DNA of 64,000 nucleotides from the NCBI RefSeq assembly GCF_030506305.1, contig NZ_CP119421.1:2620501-2684500 (forward strand), written 5' to 3'. The stretch is from Porifericola rhodea. Lineage in GTDB: Bacteria > Bacteroidota > Bacteroidia > Cytophagales > Cyclobacteriaceae. Made by a program: the position numbers and the translations under genes. Below, in pieces: positions 1-8,997 of the stretch; within the stretch, counting starts at the first letter, position 1, and each line of letters opens with the position of its first letter. Below the pieces are notes generated by a model, which was not told the origin of the DNA, made no database searches, and saw only the letters and a program-made list of their open reading frames with translations.

Positions 1-60
1 TTATGAATAGGGTGAGTGAAGAGTTATAAACCAAAAATGTTGGTGAAATTGTTGGTGAAA

Positions 61-97
61 AAGAAAAAGCCACTCACAATTTTGATCGTAAGTGGCT
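61..97 (-). terminator. Rho-independent terminator after tRNA-Arg
   Basis: On the minus strand a 7-bp stem (AGCCACT/AGTGGCT, arms at 91-97 and 68-74) is followed by a T-rich run at 61-68. It sits just downstream of the tRNA gene. Bases 1-60 hold no supported gene. Confidence 0.75.
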
Positions 98-107
98 GAT
101 TATCAAG

Positions 108-181
108 TGATCCCGCCAGGACTCGAACCTGGAACCTACTGCTTAGAAGGCAGTTGCTCTATCCAGTTGAGCTACGAGACC
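108..181 (-). tRNA. tRNA-Arg (anticodon TCT)
   Basis: The minus strand folds into a complete cloverleaf of 74 nt. The acceptor stem GGTCTCG pairs with CGGGATC, with two G-U wobbles and discriminator A. The anticodon stem ACTGC/GCAGT encloses the loop CTTCTAA, which gives anticodon TCT, reading AGA/AGG. The T-arm carries GGTTCGAGTCC. The CCA end is not encoded. It is flanked downstream by a terminator hairpin. No integrase or att-like repeat was found beside it. Confidence 0.95.
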
Positions 182-275
182 TTTAAGCTTTCCTTCATTG
201 TGAAGGTCTGTCCTAAATGAGCTGCAAATGTACGAAATATATATTTTATGATGCAAGACCTTGTTGGGAAATTCT

Positions 276-2138
276 TTAACGGTACCCTTGCGCCTGCAAA
301 TCAAAAAGCTCAGCATATTTGCCTCCCTTCATTACCAACTCTTCATGCGTGCCTATCTCTAAAAGTTGCCCTTTTTCCAGTACTAATATACGGTCTGCCA
401 TGCGAACCGTAGAGAAGCGGTGCGAAATGAGTACGGCACTTTTTCCCTCTGTAAGATCAGCAAAGCGGCGAAATACCTCATACTCCGCACGAGCATCTAA
501 AGCTGCGGTAGGTTCGTCCAATACCAGAAGCTGAGCATCCCGCATGTAAGCACGACTGATTGCTATTTTCTGCCATTCTCCTCCCGATAAATTTACCCCT
601 TCCGCAAAGCGTCTGCCAATCATTTGATCGTAGCCTTGAGGTAGTTTGCGGATGACCTGATCGGCCATACCTCGGTAAGCCGCGTCATCCAGCTTGGCGT
701 AATTCATCCTTTCTTCAATTTTGCCAACGGCTATATTGGTGGAGGCATTCATCTGATATCTTACGAAATCTTGGAAGATTACTCCTATAGCTTCCCGCAG
801 CTGCTCTGGGCTATACTCTCGCAGGTCTTTTCCGTCGAGTAGTATACGCCCTTCACTGGGGTCGTACAGGCGAGTGAGTAACTTAATGATCGTTGTTTTT
901 CCTGCACCATTTTCGCCTACCAAAGCTAATTTTTCTCCAGCATGTAAGGTGAAACTAAGGTGACGGACAGCCCAAATATCGGTGTTAGGGTAATGAAAGC
1001 CTACATTTTCAAAAGTGAAGCCCTGCCGTATTGGCTGAGGTACTGGCAAAGCTTTTGGGCCTGATGCAATTAATGGACGCATCTCAAAGAAATCGAAAAA
1101 GTCTTGTAGGTAAAGGGCTCCTTCTGCCATACTTGAGAATTGATTCAGTACGTTTTCCAGCAAGCTTCTAAGCCTAGCAAAAGATCCTGCTAAAAAGGTA
1201 AGGTCACCAATGCTTAATTGACCATTTACCGTTTGCAGGATAATCATAACATAAGCAGCATAATAACCAGCACTGCCAATGCTTGCAAAAACACTACCCC
1301 AGCGCGCACGAGAGATAGCAACCTTTTGGTTAGCCTGATAATATTTATCGGCCAGTTGGCTAAAATGATCAACCAGAAAGTCTGACAAACCAAAAATTTT
1401 GACTTCTTTGGCAGTCTCATCACTGGCACCAATAAAGCGAAAATAGTCTAGTTCTCGCCGCTCAGGTGTCCATTGTGTGTTGAGCGAATAGCTACGTTCG
1501 TTGAAGTGCGACTCTCCTAAAAATGCCGGAACAACTGCTACTAAAATTAGTAAAATTAGCCAGGGGTTAAAGGCTACTAGTCCCGCAGCCAGAAATCCAA
1601 TAGTAATAATACTTTGAAACTGACTCAATACCTGCGTCATTAAAGTAGTGCGGCGTACGGTCTGGCGGCGAGCCCGCTCCAGTTTGTCATAAAAATCAGC
1701 GTCTTCAAACTGGGCCAGATCAAGAGAGCCAGCATGACGCATTAGTCGTACTGACGATTCGTTAGCAAACTTATCTCCCAGAAGACTATCCAGAAGCACA
1801 GTAGCCCGGTTGATGGCATCCGATACTATAGCTAACAGAAGCTCCAGGCCTATGTATGTAAATAGTAGTGTAAGGTCTTCTGAATTGCTACTTTGGGTAA
1901 TGCGTACTACTTCATCAATTATTAGCTTGCCAATGTAGAGGGTGGTTACCGGAATAGCGGCTCTTACCACTCTTAAAAAAACATTGGCAGCAAACATTTG
2001 AGGGCTAACCTGCCATATCAGTTTAAAAAAAGCCGGTAGGTGACGAAGTGCCTGAAAGCGTTCTTTTAATGAGAGGCTTTCCCTTTTTCTGGCCTTTTCC
2101 TTTGCTGTGGTCTTTGTTTTATTATTGTTATCACTCAT
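276..2138 (-). CDS. ABC exporter, fused permease/ATPase (MsbA-like half transporter)
   Basis: A 620-aa inner-membrane ABC half transporter that should work as a homodimer, exporting a lipid, peptide or drug. Residues ~50-330 form a six-helix exporter-type membrane domain, and ~385-610 form the nucleotide-binding domain. Visible motifs are Walker A GENGAGKT (408-415), signature LSGGE (517-521), Walker B LVLDEPT ending near 544, and H-loop SHR (His573). The N-terminus has about 30 charged residues and no signal peptide. Length fits the family (~580-620 aa). It stands alone on its strand, between the tRNA and a divergent HTH regulator 73 bp from its start. The substrate cannot be read from the sequence. 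Confidence 0.9.
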   Translation of the reverse strand: MSDNNNKTKTTAKEKARKRESLSLKERFQALRHLPAFFKLIWQVSPQMFAANVFLRVVRAAIPVTTLYIGKLIIDEVVRITQSSNSEDLTLLFTYIGLELLLAIVSDAINRATVLLDSLLGDKFANESSVRLMRHAGSLDLAQFEDADFYDKLERARRQTVRRTTLMTQVLSQFQSIITIGFLAAGLVAFNPWLILLILVAVVPAFLGESHFNERSYSLNTQWTPERRELDYFRFIGASDETAKEVKIFGLSDFLVDHFSQLADKYYQANQKVAISRARWGSVFASIGSAGYYAAYVMIILQTVNGQLSIGDLTFLAGSFARLRSLLENVLNQFSSMAEGALYLQDFFDFFEMRPLIASGPKALPVPQPIRQGFTFENVGFHYPNTDIWAVRHLSFTLHAGEKLALVGENGAGKTTIIKLLTRLYDPSEGRILLDGKDLREYSPEQLREAIGVIFQDFVRYQMNASTNIAVGKIEERMNYAKLDDAAYRGMADQVIRKLPQGYDQMIGRRFAEGVNLSGGEWQKIAISRAYMRDAQLLVLDEPTAALDARAEYEVFRRFADLTEGKSAVLISHRFSTVRMADRILVLEKGQLLEIGTHEELVMKGGKYAELFDLQAQGYR

Positions 2139-2211
2139 TTTCAGGTAGAAAGCGAAACTTTTTGTATACTTACTAAGTATTTTAGCTAATTGCTAATTAA
2201 ACTCAACTGCC

Positions 2212-3195
2212 TTGAATACGGCGAGCCAAAACATCCGTTACCTCAGGAGAAAGTACCAGTTCACACAAGAACAAATGGCCCAGAAGCTGGGTATCAAAAG
2301 GTCCTTGTTGGGAGCTTACGAAGAGGCCAGAGCTAACCCTAGGCTGGAAGTGCTGGTAAAAGCAGCCGAGATATTCAACGTATCGGTAGATCAGTTAGTT
2401 TCTGAAACATTAAGTAAACCACTTCAGGAGAAAGCAGCTCATCGGCAAATAAAAAGAGAGGTAAGGCAGGAAGCTCTACACAGCTTGAGCACAGACATTC
2501 CAAAGCCTGAAAGACAGGAGTCTGCGTTAGCTGCTACTCAATTTACCCCCTCTATAAACCATACAGTAGAAAATTTAAGTGCTAACCCATACCGGCAGGA
2601 AGGGCAGGAGTCCTCTGCAAGGCCATATCTGCCTCCCCGCAAAATTGAATTTACAACCACTAAAGAGAAAAAATTCATACAACAGGTTCCTTTGGTCCCC
2701 GAAAAGGACTTTAAGCAGTATTTCTACCATGCTGTTGAGCCCGATTACCTTAACAATCTGTTAGAGCTTTCTCTTCTTTTGCCTGCCGGGCAGGCTCAGT
2801 ATCGTGCTTTTGAAGTTGCAGATGAGGCCATGTCTCCTGTTTCTAAAGGAGCTATTGTTGTGGGACGCCTGTGCGAAGGAATACAACGCTTACAAGATGG
2901 TAAGCCTCATGTCTTAGTTACCCGAACTGAGGGAGTGCTCTTTCGTAGAGTTTATAACCATATAGAAAAATCGGGTTACCTACTGCTAGAGGCTAACCAC
3001 AAAGCCTACGACCGAATTAAATTGCCAGTAATGGGCAAAGAAGTAGAAGCCTGGGAGGTTGTATTATTTATTTCGGACGAAGACCCATACCAGTACAAGC
3101 CGCAAGCAGATTATACTGCTATGGATATGGCTCAGCTTACTACTGCAGTAAAAGAGCTGCAACGAGAAGTGAAGCTCCTCAAAGAATCGCGTTAA
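2212..3195 (+). CDS. HTH transcriptional regulator with S24/LexA-like C-terminal domain
   Basis: A 327-aa predicted DNA-binding regulator. Residues ~5-65 form a Cro/C1-type HTH (QEQMAQKLGIKRSLLGAYEE). A low-complexity linker runs to about 165. Residues ~190-290 resemble the S24 peptidase/LexA fold. In LexA-like proteins the nucleophile lies in a GDSM-P motif, whereas here the equivalent is DEAMSP with Ala206, so self-cleavage looks lost. The C-terminus is probably a short coiled coil (AQLTTAVKELQREVKLL). The only in-frame start after the stop at 2194 is TTG at 2212, giving MNTASQNIRYLR, which matches the N-terminus known for this Cytophagales family. It is divergent from the ABC transporter and convergent with 3199-3978. 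Confidence 0.8.
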   Translation: MNTASQNIRYLRRKYQFTQEQMAQKLGIKRSLLGAYEEARANPRLEVLVKAAEIFNVSVDQLVSETLSKPLQEKAAHRQIKREVRQEALHSLSTDIPKPERQESALAATQFTPSINHTVENLSANPYRQEGQESSARPYLPPRKIEFTTTKEKKFIQQVPLVPEKDFKQYFYHAVEPDYLNNLLELSLLLPAGQAQYRAFEVADEAMSPVSKGAIVVGRLCEGIQRLQDGKPHVLVTRTEGVLFRRVYNHIEKSGYLLLEANHKAYDRIKLPVMGKEVEAWEVVLFISDEDPYQYKPQADYTAMDMAQLTTAVKELQREVKLLKESR

Positions 3196-3198
3196 TGG

Positions 3199-3978
3199 TT
3201 AGTTGAAGTAGCTTAATAGCAGCGTATGCAACCTGCCAATAGCATCTACCTTCTTACTGGGGTTGCTCACTGCCTGACCCATTTCGTACCAGAGTCCTTC
3301 GCCATGATCAATATATTTGCCTGGCTTGTTAGGTAGCTTTTCTTTAGCTTTTTCTGGATTATAATCAGGTAGATACACCGCTTGTAGCAGTGGCATAAGT
3401 TCTTCCCACTCCAGGCTACGTACTTCTTTTCTGCCGTTCTGTTCTTTGGTAACCTTCAGGCTTCTGTGGCTAAATTTAGGGTCTACTCTTATGGTTTGAG
3501 TTGTCTTCTTGTCTTTAACGACGTAACGTATTTCTAATGGACGTTCTTTTTGCCCTAATTCATAAATAGCCTGTATTACCTCCTGTATAAAGTACTCCCA
3601 GTTTTCAGCGTTTTCAGGTATACCTTCCTGCGGGTCGGATTCGTCATATTTTACAAGTAACTCTATAAGGTTTTGGCTGTCCGGAGCTTGTTTAGTACGA
3701 AGGGTATTGGTTTGCGCCAGCATATCTATAAGTGCAGGCTTCCAGGCCTTGGGGAGTTTGCCTTTCCACGTAAAATCGTCTTCCAAAGTAAAGCCTTCTT
3801 CCAGAATTTCTTCTTCAGAAAGCTGTTCACGTTCAGTATAATTGATCTGAAAATCTATTTGAAGCCCGGCAGGGTTAAAATCTATCTGTAGTCGGTACTC
3901 ATGACTATAGGGTGGGGGAGCGACCAAAGTCGCAAACTTAATTTCTAACTGCTTGATACGGTTTTTAATAAGTGACAT
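3199..3978 (-). CDS. hypothetical protein, 259 aa
   Basis: Not recognised. It is a soluble, charged protein (many Glu/Lys) with no signal peptide or membrane segment. A conserved-looking core WEYFIQEVIQAIYELGQKERPLEI sits mid-protein, and a C-terminal LHTLLLSYF helix ends it. The start overlaps the last 34 bp of the upstream histidine kinase gene, and no later Met gives a sensible N-terminus, so translational coupling is likely. It converges on the HTH gene, with 3 bp between the stop codons. Co-transcription with the two kinases suggests, but does not prove, a role in the same signalling path. Confidence 0.65.
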   Translation of the reverse strand: MSLIKNRIKQLEIKFATLVAPPPYSHEYRLQIDFNPAGLQIDFQINYTEREQLSEEEILEEGFTLEDDFTWKGKLPKAWKPALIDMLAQTNTLRTKQAPDSQNLIELLVKYDESDPQEGIPENAENWEYFIQEVIQAIYELGQKERPLEIRYVVKDKKTTQTIRVDPKFSHRSLKVTKEQNGRKEVRSLEWEELMPLLQAVYLPDYNPEKAKEKLPNKPGKYIDHGEGLWYEMGQAVSNPSKKVDAIGRLHTLLLSYFN

Positions 3979-5399
3979 GGAATCTTGTTGGGTAATACGA
4001 CCGTAAATATAGTGCCTTTTCCTAATGTAGACACAACGCTAATATCTCCCCGAAGTTTTTCTAATGTCTCTTTTACGATATAAAGACCCAATCCAGAGCC
4101 TGTACTGTCCTGGTTGGCACGAAAAAACATATCAAATACTTTGTGAAGGTATGCTTCTGCAATCCCCAAACCATTGTCTTCAATTTCAATACTAGCCATA
4201 GCCTCATCTATATGTACAGATATTTTAATATAAGAAGAGCGACGATGAGGAGCAGCGTAACGAATTGCATTAGATAACAAATTGTTTAATATTACCCTGA
4301 GTCTGTGGCTGTCAGAGAAAAAAGAGTTCTGCTGGCTAACTTCTATTTGCTGCTCTATTAAAGGAGCGTTTTCCATATAGCTCAGATGATCCAGCACATC
4401 TTCAATCATAGCTTTAAAATCAATCTTAGCATGTGCTACTTCTGTGCGCGCATTTTTGCTTATGTGTACAATCTCCTGAATAAAATGGTCTAGTTTTTTT
4501 ACGCTTTTTTCTTTCAGGCTAAGGTAGTCTCTTACTTTATCTAAATTATCCTCCAGTCGTGCCAGTTGTATCAGGCCAAGAATAGAGGTAAGAGGTGCCC
4601 TAAGATCATGACTGGCGCGGTAGACAAAACGATCCAACTCATTGTTGATCTTCTTCATCGTCTGATTTTGAGATTCCAGGGCCTCTGTTCGCTCAGCTAC
4701 TCTCTCTTCCAGCTCAGTATTATATTTTTTTACCTTCTGAGACTCTTCTTCCACTTTACGGATCAGATGGGTAAAAGAATACAGCATGTAATAAGAGATG
4801 ATGCAGCAGACTCCGAATACGAGCAAATAACCAATTAGTATGGACAAAGGATGAATGGCCAGAGGGGCTACCCCGGTCTTTAGGGTAACTACCACATAAT
4901 GCAATGAGATGATTACCAGCCCAAAAATAGCTATAGATATAACCTGATAGAACTTTTGCATTAAAAAGACTACTGTTAGCAGTGCCAGAATAAGCAGTAG
5001 TGTAGTTTCAGTAATTCTATAGAAGGTAAGCTCGTGTTCGTATAGGTAATCAGTAAGTATACTATGAGTGAAGGTAAGCAGGATCAGACTGCCGAGTAAC
5101 AAATTTCCAGCGGTAGTAGGCCTTTTTACCTTTACAAAATAAAGCCCCAGAGCAGCAGATAAAAAGAATGTAATATCTGCCAGTAATACGGTTAATGGCT
5201 TCTGGTCCAGAAGGTGGATTACAAGCCCAATAGTAATGGAAGGCATAATGAGCAAACAAGAGCCAACAAGTACTTTAACTTTTTCTCTATGATATAGCGT
5301 GTCGCTTTGATAAGGTGATGTAAAGTAACGAAGTAAGCTAAAATTTGCCATTAATACTGATTGAGCATAAGATCCAATTAATTTAGCTTTTTTGCCCAC
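3945..5399 (-). CDS. Membrane histidine kinase (6 TM)
   Basis: A 484-aa sensor kinase. Six hydrophobic segments lie at about 41-62, 68-90, 97-117, 130-147, 153-173 and 184-210. A coiled coil follows (~214-260), then a HisKA domain with phospho-acceptor His264 in ASHDLRAP, and a HATPase domain with an N-box near 372-377, EDNGLGI and GSGLGLYIVKE. No receiver domain is fused and no response regulator lies next to it. The gene follows the PAS kinase by 1 bp, and their catalytic halves are closely similar, so the two are paralogues. The signal is unknown. The lack of a periplasmic loop suggests sensing in or near the membrane. Confidence 0.88.
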   Translation of the reverse strand: MGKKAKLIGSYAQSVLMANFSLLRYFTSPYQSDTLYHREKVKVLVGSCLLIMPSITIGLVIHLLDQKPLTVLLADITFFLSAALGLYFVKVKRPTTAGNLLLGSLILLTFTHSILTDYLYEHELTFYRITETTLLLILALLTVVFLMQKFYQVISIAIFGLVIISLHYVVVTLKTGVAPLAIHPLSILIGYLLVFGVCCIISYYMLYSFTHLIRKVEEESQKVKKYNTELEERVAERTEALESQNQTMKKINNELDRFVYRASHDLRAPLTSILGLIQLARLEDNLDKVRDYLSLKEKSVKKLDHFIQEIVHISKNARTEVAHAKIDFKAMIEDVLDHLSYMENAPLIEQQIEVSQQNSFFSDSHRLRVILNNLLSNAIRYAAPHRRSSYIKISVHIDEAMASIEIEDNGLGIAEAYLHKVFDMFFRANQDSTGSGLGLYIVKETLEKLRGDISVVSTLGKGTIFTVVLPNKIPCHLLKTVSSS

Positions 5400-5400
5400 A

Positions 5401-7728
5401 TTAGGCTAATGAAGGTAGGTTAACTTTAAACTTTGTCATTTTTCCTAGCTCAGAAGATAGCTCTACAGTACCGTTAAGTTTGTCAATTGTTTCTTTAACG
5501 ATGTATAGCCCAAGCCCGCTTCCGCTTTTGCTCTGGTTAGCTCTGTAAAACATCTCGTAGATGTGTGGCTGGTGCTCTTCACTTATACCTACTCCATTAT
5601 CTTCAATTTCTAAAATAGCCACCTTGTGGCTTACCTGCACATCAACAATAACATATGGATTTTCCTGATTAAGGTTAGCATATCTTAATGCATTGGAAAT
5701 CAGATTTCTCAGAATAACTCTTATCCTTTTAGTATCGGAGTAGAAGTCTTCATTCTGCTGAATACGAAACATTTTTTCTATACGGGCAGTAGACTGATCG
5801 TATTGCTGCTCTTCAAAAACTTCATCTACCAACTCTTTAAAGATAATTTTGTCTTTTTGTAGGGAAAGCCTGGCGTTTCTGGACAGGTCCATAATTTCTC
5901 GGATAAAGACATCAAGTTTGAGTATGCTTTTCTCCTGTAAATCCAGATAGTGCATAACTGTACTCATATCTTCTTCCTGTCGTGCAATATTAATCAGGCC
6001 AAGCACTGAAGAGAGAGGGGCTCTAAGGTCATGGGATACGCTGTATACAAACTGGTCTAGTTCGCTATTTACCTTTTTTAGAGCTGCATTTTGTTGCAAG
6101 AGCTTCTCTTCAGATTCTTTTTGTGCGGTTATATCCTGAGAAATACCAAAGATAACAGTAGGCTCGTTGGACTTAAATCGAGAGTAGAGCATAAACTGTA
6201 GTAGCTTCCTTTTATTATTGTAAAGGCGATACGGAAACTGATCATAGAAGTCTGGGTTGCCTATATTTTCGCGGGCAATGGCAAATCTTTCCTGAAGCAT
6301 TTTTGTGTCTTCTGCTGGTAAAAATTGCTCTGTAAATTCCTCAAAACTGACGATCATCTCCTGCTCGGCCTGATAGCCCAGTAAGTGCAGACCTTCAACA
6401 CCAATTTTTATTTTTCCACTCTTTAAATCAAACTCCCAACTTCCTGCTTTGGCTATCTTTAGTGCATTTAGCAGGTTGTTTTCATATTCTTTAGCTTTTT
6501 CTTCAGCTTTTTTCAGGCTGGTAATATCCTGTACAAAGAGTGACACTTCTTTAACTACGCCATATGCTTCATGAATAGGATTGAAGGTAAGCTGTAAATA
6601 GCGTTCCTCATTATCTACCGTTTCAGTAATCTGCTCGCTATAGATTTGTCCTTCAAAGGCGCTCAGGAACCTTGACTGCCATGTATTTCTGGTGTGCTTA
6701 GGATATTTGGCAAGTAAGAAGTCGCCACTCTGGAGGTGGGTATTGTACACTCTTCTAAAGTAGTTTCTAAACGCTGAATTAATTACCTGAACACGCCAGT
6801 TTTTATCTACGGAAAGAATCATCTCCGATGTGTTTTCTATGACAGAACTGAGCTGGTAAGTTCGGGTAGCTACTTCTTTTTCCAGTAAAGTATTAAGCTG
6901 TTTTTGCCGATTAAATATCTCCTGTAAATCATACTGCAGAAGGTTAAGGGCTCCAAAAACATTATCAAAGTCACTGATAAAGTTATGTTCAATTTCTTTA
7001 GGCACAAAGTCACCTTCCCAGGTAATCTTTCCAATTTCTTTAAGTAGTTGCTGGGCAATATTTTTATGACTTTGGCTTAAGGCTTCATGCTTTTCGCTTA
7101 GTTGCTGGTAGGCTTTTAGCAAATCTTCATGACTGGCAGTGGTAGGGTCAAAGCTGTGCTTATTTTCTTGTTGTTGAGGGTAAGTGTTTCTTTCTTGGAG
7201 GCACAAGTTGACAGCAATATTTAATGATTTTGTAAGAGTGGCATTTTTAAGAAACTCAGGGCTAAGTGCAGAGTAAAGCTTAAAAATTGTATTACCAAAA
7301 CCAGACATCACATAAAAGCTTTGCTGCCAGTAGTGGAAGAGCGCGGCATTCACATTTTCGTAAGCTTTGCGGGCAGAAAGCGAAAAAGTGGTAATATGCG
7401 AAAGGTCAAGTATCTGATATAAAGGTTGAGATTGATCTGCGGCCGCTGCTATAACTTTCATTCTTTCAAACACTTCGGCTACATCTTTCTTCTTCACTTC
7501 CCCTTTTACCCAATACAAAATAATGTTGCCATTAATAAGAAAACCCAGGAAAGCATACTTTTCGGCAATATAATGCCACTCTTTATGCGTATGTATTTCA
7601 GGAGCTGAACTACAGGAGTTGCAAATAGAATTTTTTATGCTCTCAATATCGGCTACTATAGATGATAAATCAAAACCTTTACTAATACGAAGGTTAGTTT
7701 TCAGGGCAGTCTTTCTATCAAAATCCAT
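5401..7728 (-). CDS. Soluble PAS-domain histidine kinase
   Basis: A 775-aa kinase with no membrane segments. Residues 1-~200 form an N-terminal domain with a CNSC motif near residue 37 and an SEC14/STAS-like alpha/beta pattern (QILDLSHITTFSLSARKAY), which I cannot assign. A coiled coil follows, then two PAS domains (~295-410 and ~425-535), each ending in a typical 'DITxxKxxEEK' linker. HisKA has His566 (VSHDLRAP), and HATPase has an N-box near 675-679 plus EDNGVGI and GSGLGLYIVKE. It is the first gene of an operon with the 484-aa kinase and the 259-aa protein. Having two kinases and no receiver nearby implies signalling to a regulator encoded elsewhere. Confidence 0.87.
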   Translation of the reverse strand: MDFDRKTALKTNLRISKGFDLSSIVADIESIKNSICNSCSSAPEIHTHKEWHYIAEKYAFLGFLINGNIILYWVKGEVKKKDVAEVFERMKVIAAAADQSQPLYQILDLSHITTFSLSARKAYENVNAALFHYWQQSFYVMSGFGNTIFKLYSALSPEFLKNATLTKSLNIAVNLCLQERNTYPQQQENKHSFDPTTASHEDLLKAYQQLSEKHEALSQSHKNIAQQLLKEIGKITWEGDFVPKEIEHNFISDFDNVFGALNLLQYDLQEIFNRQKQLNTLLEKEVATRTYQLSSVIENTSEMILSVDKNWRVQVINSAFRNYFRRVYNTHLQSGDFLLAKYPKHTRNTWQSRFLSAFEGQIYSEQITETVDNEERYLQLTFNPIHEAYGVVKEVSLFVQDITSLKKAEEKAKEYENNLLNALKIAKAGSWEFDLKSGKIKIGVEGLHLLGYQAEQEMIVSFEEFTEQFLPAEDTKMLQERFAIARENIGNPDFYDQFPYRLYNNKRKLLQFMLYSRFKSNEPTVIFGISQDITAQKESEEKLLQQNAALKKVNSELDQFVYSVSHDLRAPLSSVLGLINIARQEEDMSTVMHYLDLQEKSILKLDVFIREIMDLSRNARLSLQKDKIIFKELVDEVFEEQQYDQSTARIEKMFRIQQNEDFYSDTKRIRVILRNLISNALRYANLNQENPYVIVDVQVSHKVAILEIEDNGVGISEEHQPHIYEMFYRANQSKSGSGLGLYIVKETIDKLNGTVELSSELGKMTKFKVNLPSLA

Positions 7729-7872
7729 AGGGTTGGAGGGTCAGTCTATCATAGCAGGTAGTAGTACCTGCCACTTTATGCTTAAGCAATTCTATTTAGG
7801 AATTTAACTTTTTTTCAATCCTTAGCAAATGAACAAGCAAAATTGTGGCTAAATGTACGCCGAAATTTAATG

Positions 7873-8997
7873 CTAAAGCCTTTTTAAACGAGCAAGCGTA
7901 GAGGCTCTTTGTACTTTTCCGGTAGGTGTACTGCTAAATTCTGCGACGTAAAATACTTCTTTTGGAATTTGGTAAGGATGTAAATTTTCTCTCATCCACT
8001 TATACAGGCTTTCGGTTTGTGGCTTGCTTAGTGGCGTTTTTCTCTGAAGAATAAGACAGAGCTTTTCGCCAAGTTTTTCATCAGGCATAGGGGCGACAAA
8101 GTATTGCTCAGCAAAACCCTGTTCATAAATTATTGGCTGAAGGCGTGCCTCCAACTGCTCAGCATAGATTTTTACTCCTCCGCTATTTATGACATGATCT
8201 GCCCTGCCCAACCAGCGAAAATGTTGCTTATCAAGCAGTTCAACAATATCATTAGTTTGAATCCACTGTTTCTGACTAACCGTTCCCCTAATAGAAAGGC
8301 AGTGGCGTTCGTCTTGCCTTACCTCTACGCCTGGTAGCAGGCGAAAGGTATCGCTGGCATACTCGCCATTTAGCCGCTTAAGAGCAATGTGAGAGACTGT
8401 TTCAGTCATTCCATAAGTACTGTATACTGGCGCGCTTAAATGTTGCTGTATGCGTTGCTCCAACTGAAAACTAACCGCGGCCCCTCCTACAATGATAGCT
8501 CTCATCAGGTTAAGTTTTTTGAGTAAATTCTGGTTTTCGGTTTCCAGCATATGGTTTAGCTGTAGGGGAACCAGAGCGCAAAAATCAATAGGTGTTTGTA
8601 TGCTTGCCAGAGGCATAGATGAGGGGGGAACAATGACGAGGTGGATTCCTATCTCTAATCCACGAACCAACATCATTTTTCCGGCAATATACTCAGTATT
8701 GAGGCAAACTAATGCTGTATCTCCCGGCTGTAAACTAAGAGCATGGGCAGTAGCATGGGCACTGGCTGTCATCTGCTCTCGGGTAATCAGAATTTCTTTG
8801 GGAGTTCCGGTGGAGCCAGAAGTGTGAATTCTAAACTCTTTTTGTCCGTTTAACCACTTCTGGCAAAACTCCAGGCTCTGTTGTGCATAGCTTGAAAGCT
8901 TATCATAATTATTCAGTTCTGCTACTGAGTCAACTTTTTTTAGCGCCTCACTAGTAAAGTGGTAATTACCAATACTAAGCTTTATTCCATGCGTCAT
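7873..8997 (-). CDS. menE: O-succinylbenzoate-CoA ligase (MenE-like)
   Basis: A 374-aa ANL-superfamily adenylating enzyme. In menaquinone synthesis MenE joins CoA to o-succinylbenzoate using ATP. Visible motifs are the P-loop HTSGSTGTPKE (near residue 60), YGMTE in the middle, the hinge aspartate region WLGRADHVINSGG, and the C-terminal PTGKVQR with the catalytic Lys. The short length, without the usual long N-terminal part, is what Bacteroidota MenE proteins show. It overlaps the upstream nuoL by 4 bp (ATGA), so the two are translationally coupled. That pairs a menaquinone enzyme with a menaquinone-reducing complex subunit. Other short ANL ligases remain possible. Confidence 0.8.
   Translation of the reverse strand: MTHGIKLSIGNYHFTSEALKKVDSVAELNNYDKLSSYAQQSLEFCQKWLNGQKEFRIHTSGSTGTPKEILITREQMTASAHATAHALSLQPGDTALVCLNTEYIAGKMMLVRGLEIGIHLVIVPPSSMPLASIQTPIDFCALVPLQLNHMLETENQNLLKKLNLMRAIIVGGAAVSFQLEQRIQQHLSAPVYSTYGMTETVSHIALKRLNGEYASDTFRLLPGVEVRQDERHCLSIRGTVSQKQWIQTNDIVELLDKQHFRWLGRADHVINSGGVKIYAEQLEARLQPIIYEQGFAEQYFVAPMPDEKLGEKLCLILQRKTPLSKPQTESLYKWMRENLHPYQIPKEVFYVAEFSSTPTGKVQRASTLARLKRL

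Noticed and set aside
1-107. Phage or element integration at the 3' end of tRNA-Arg
   Set aside because: No integrase and no att-like repeat of the tRNA end is visible; a plain terminator follows. The window edge leaves this open.
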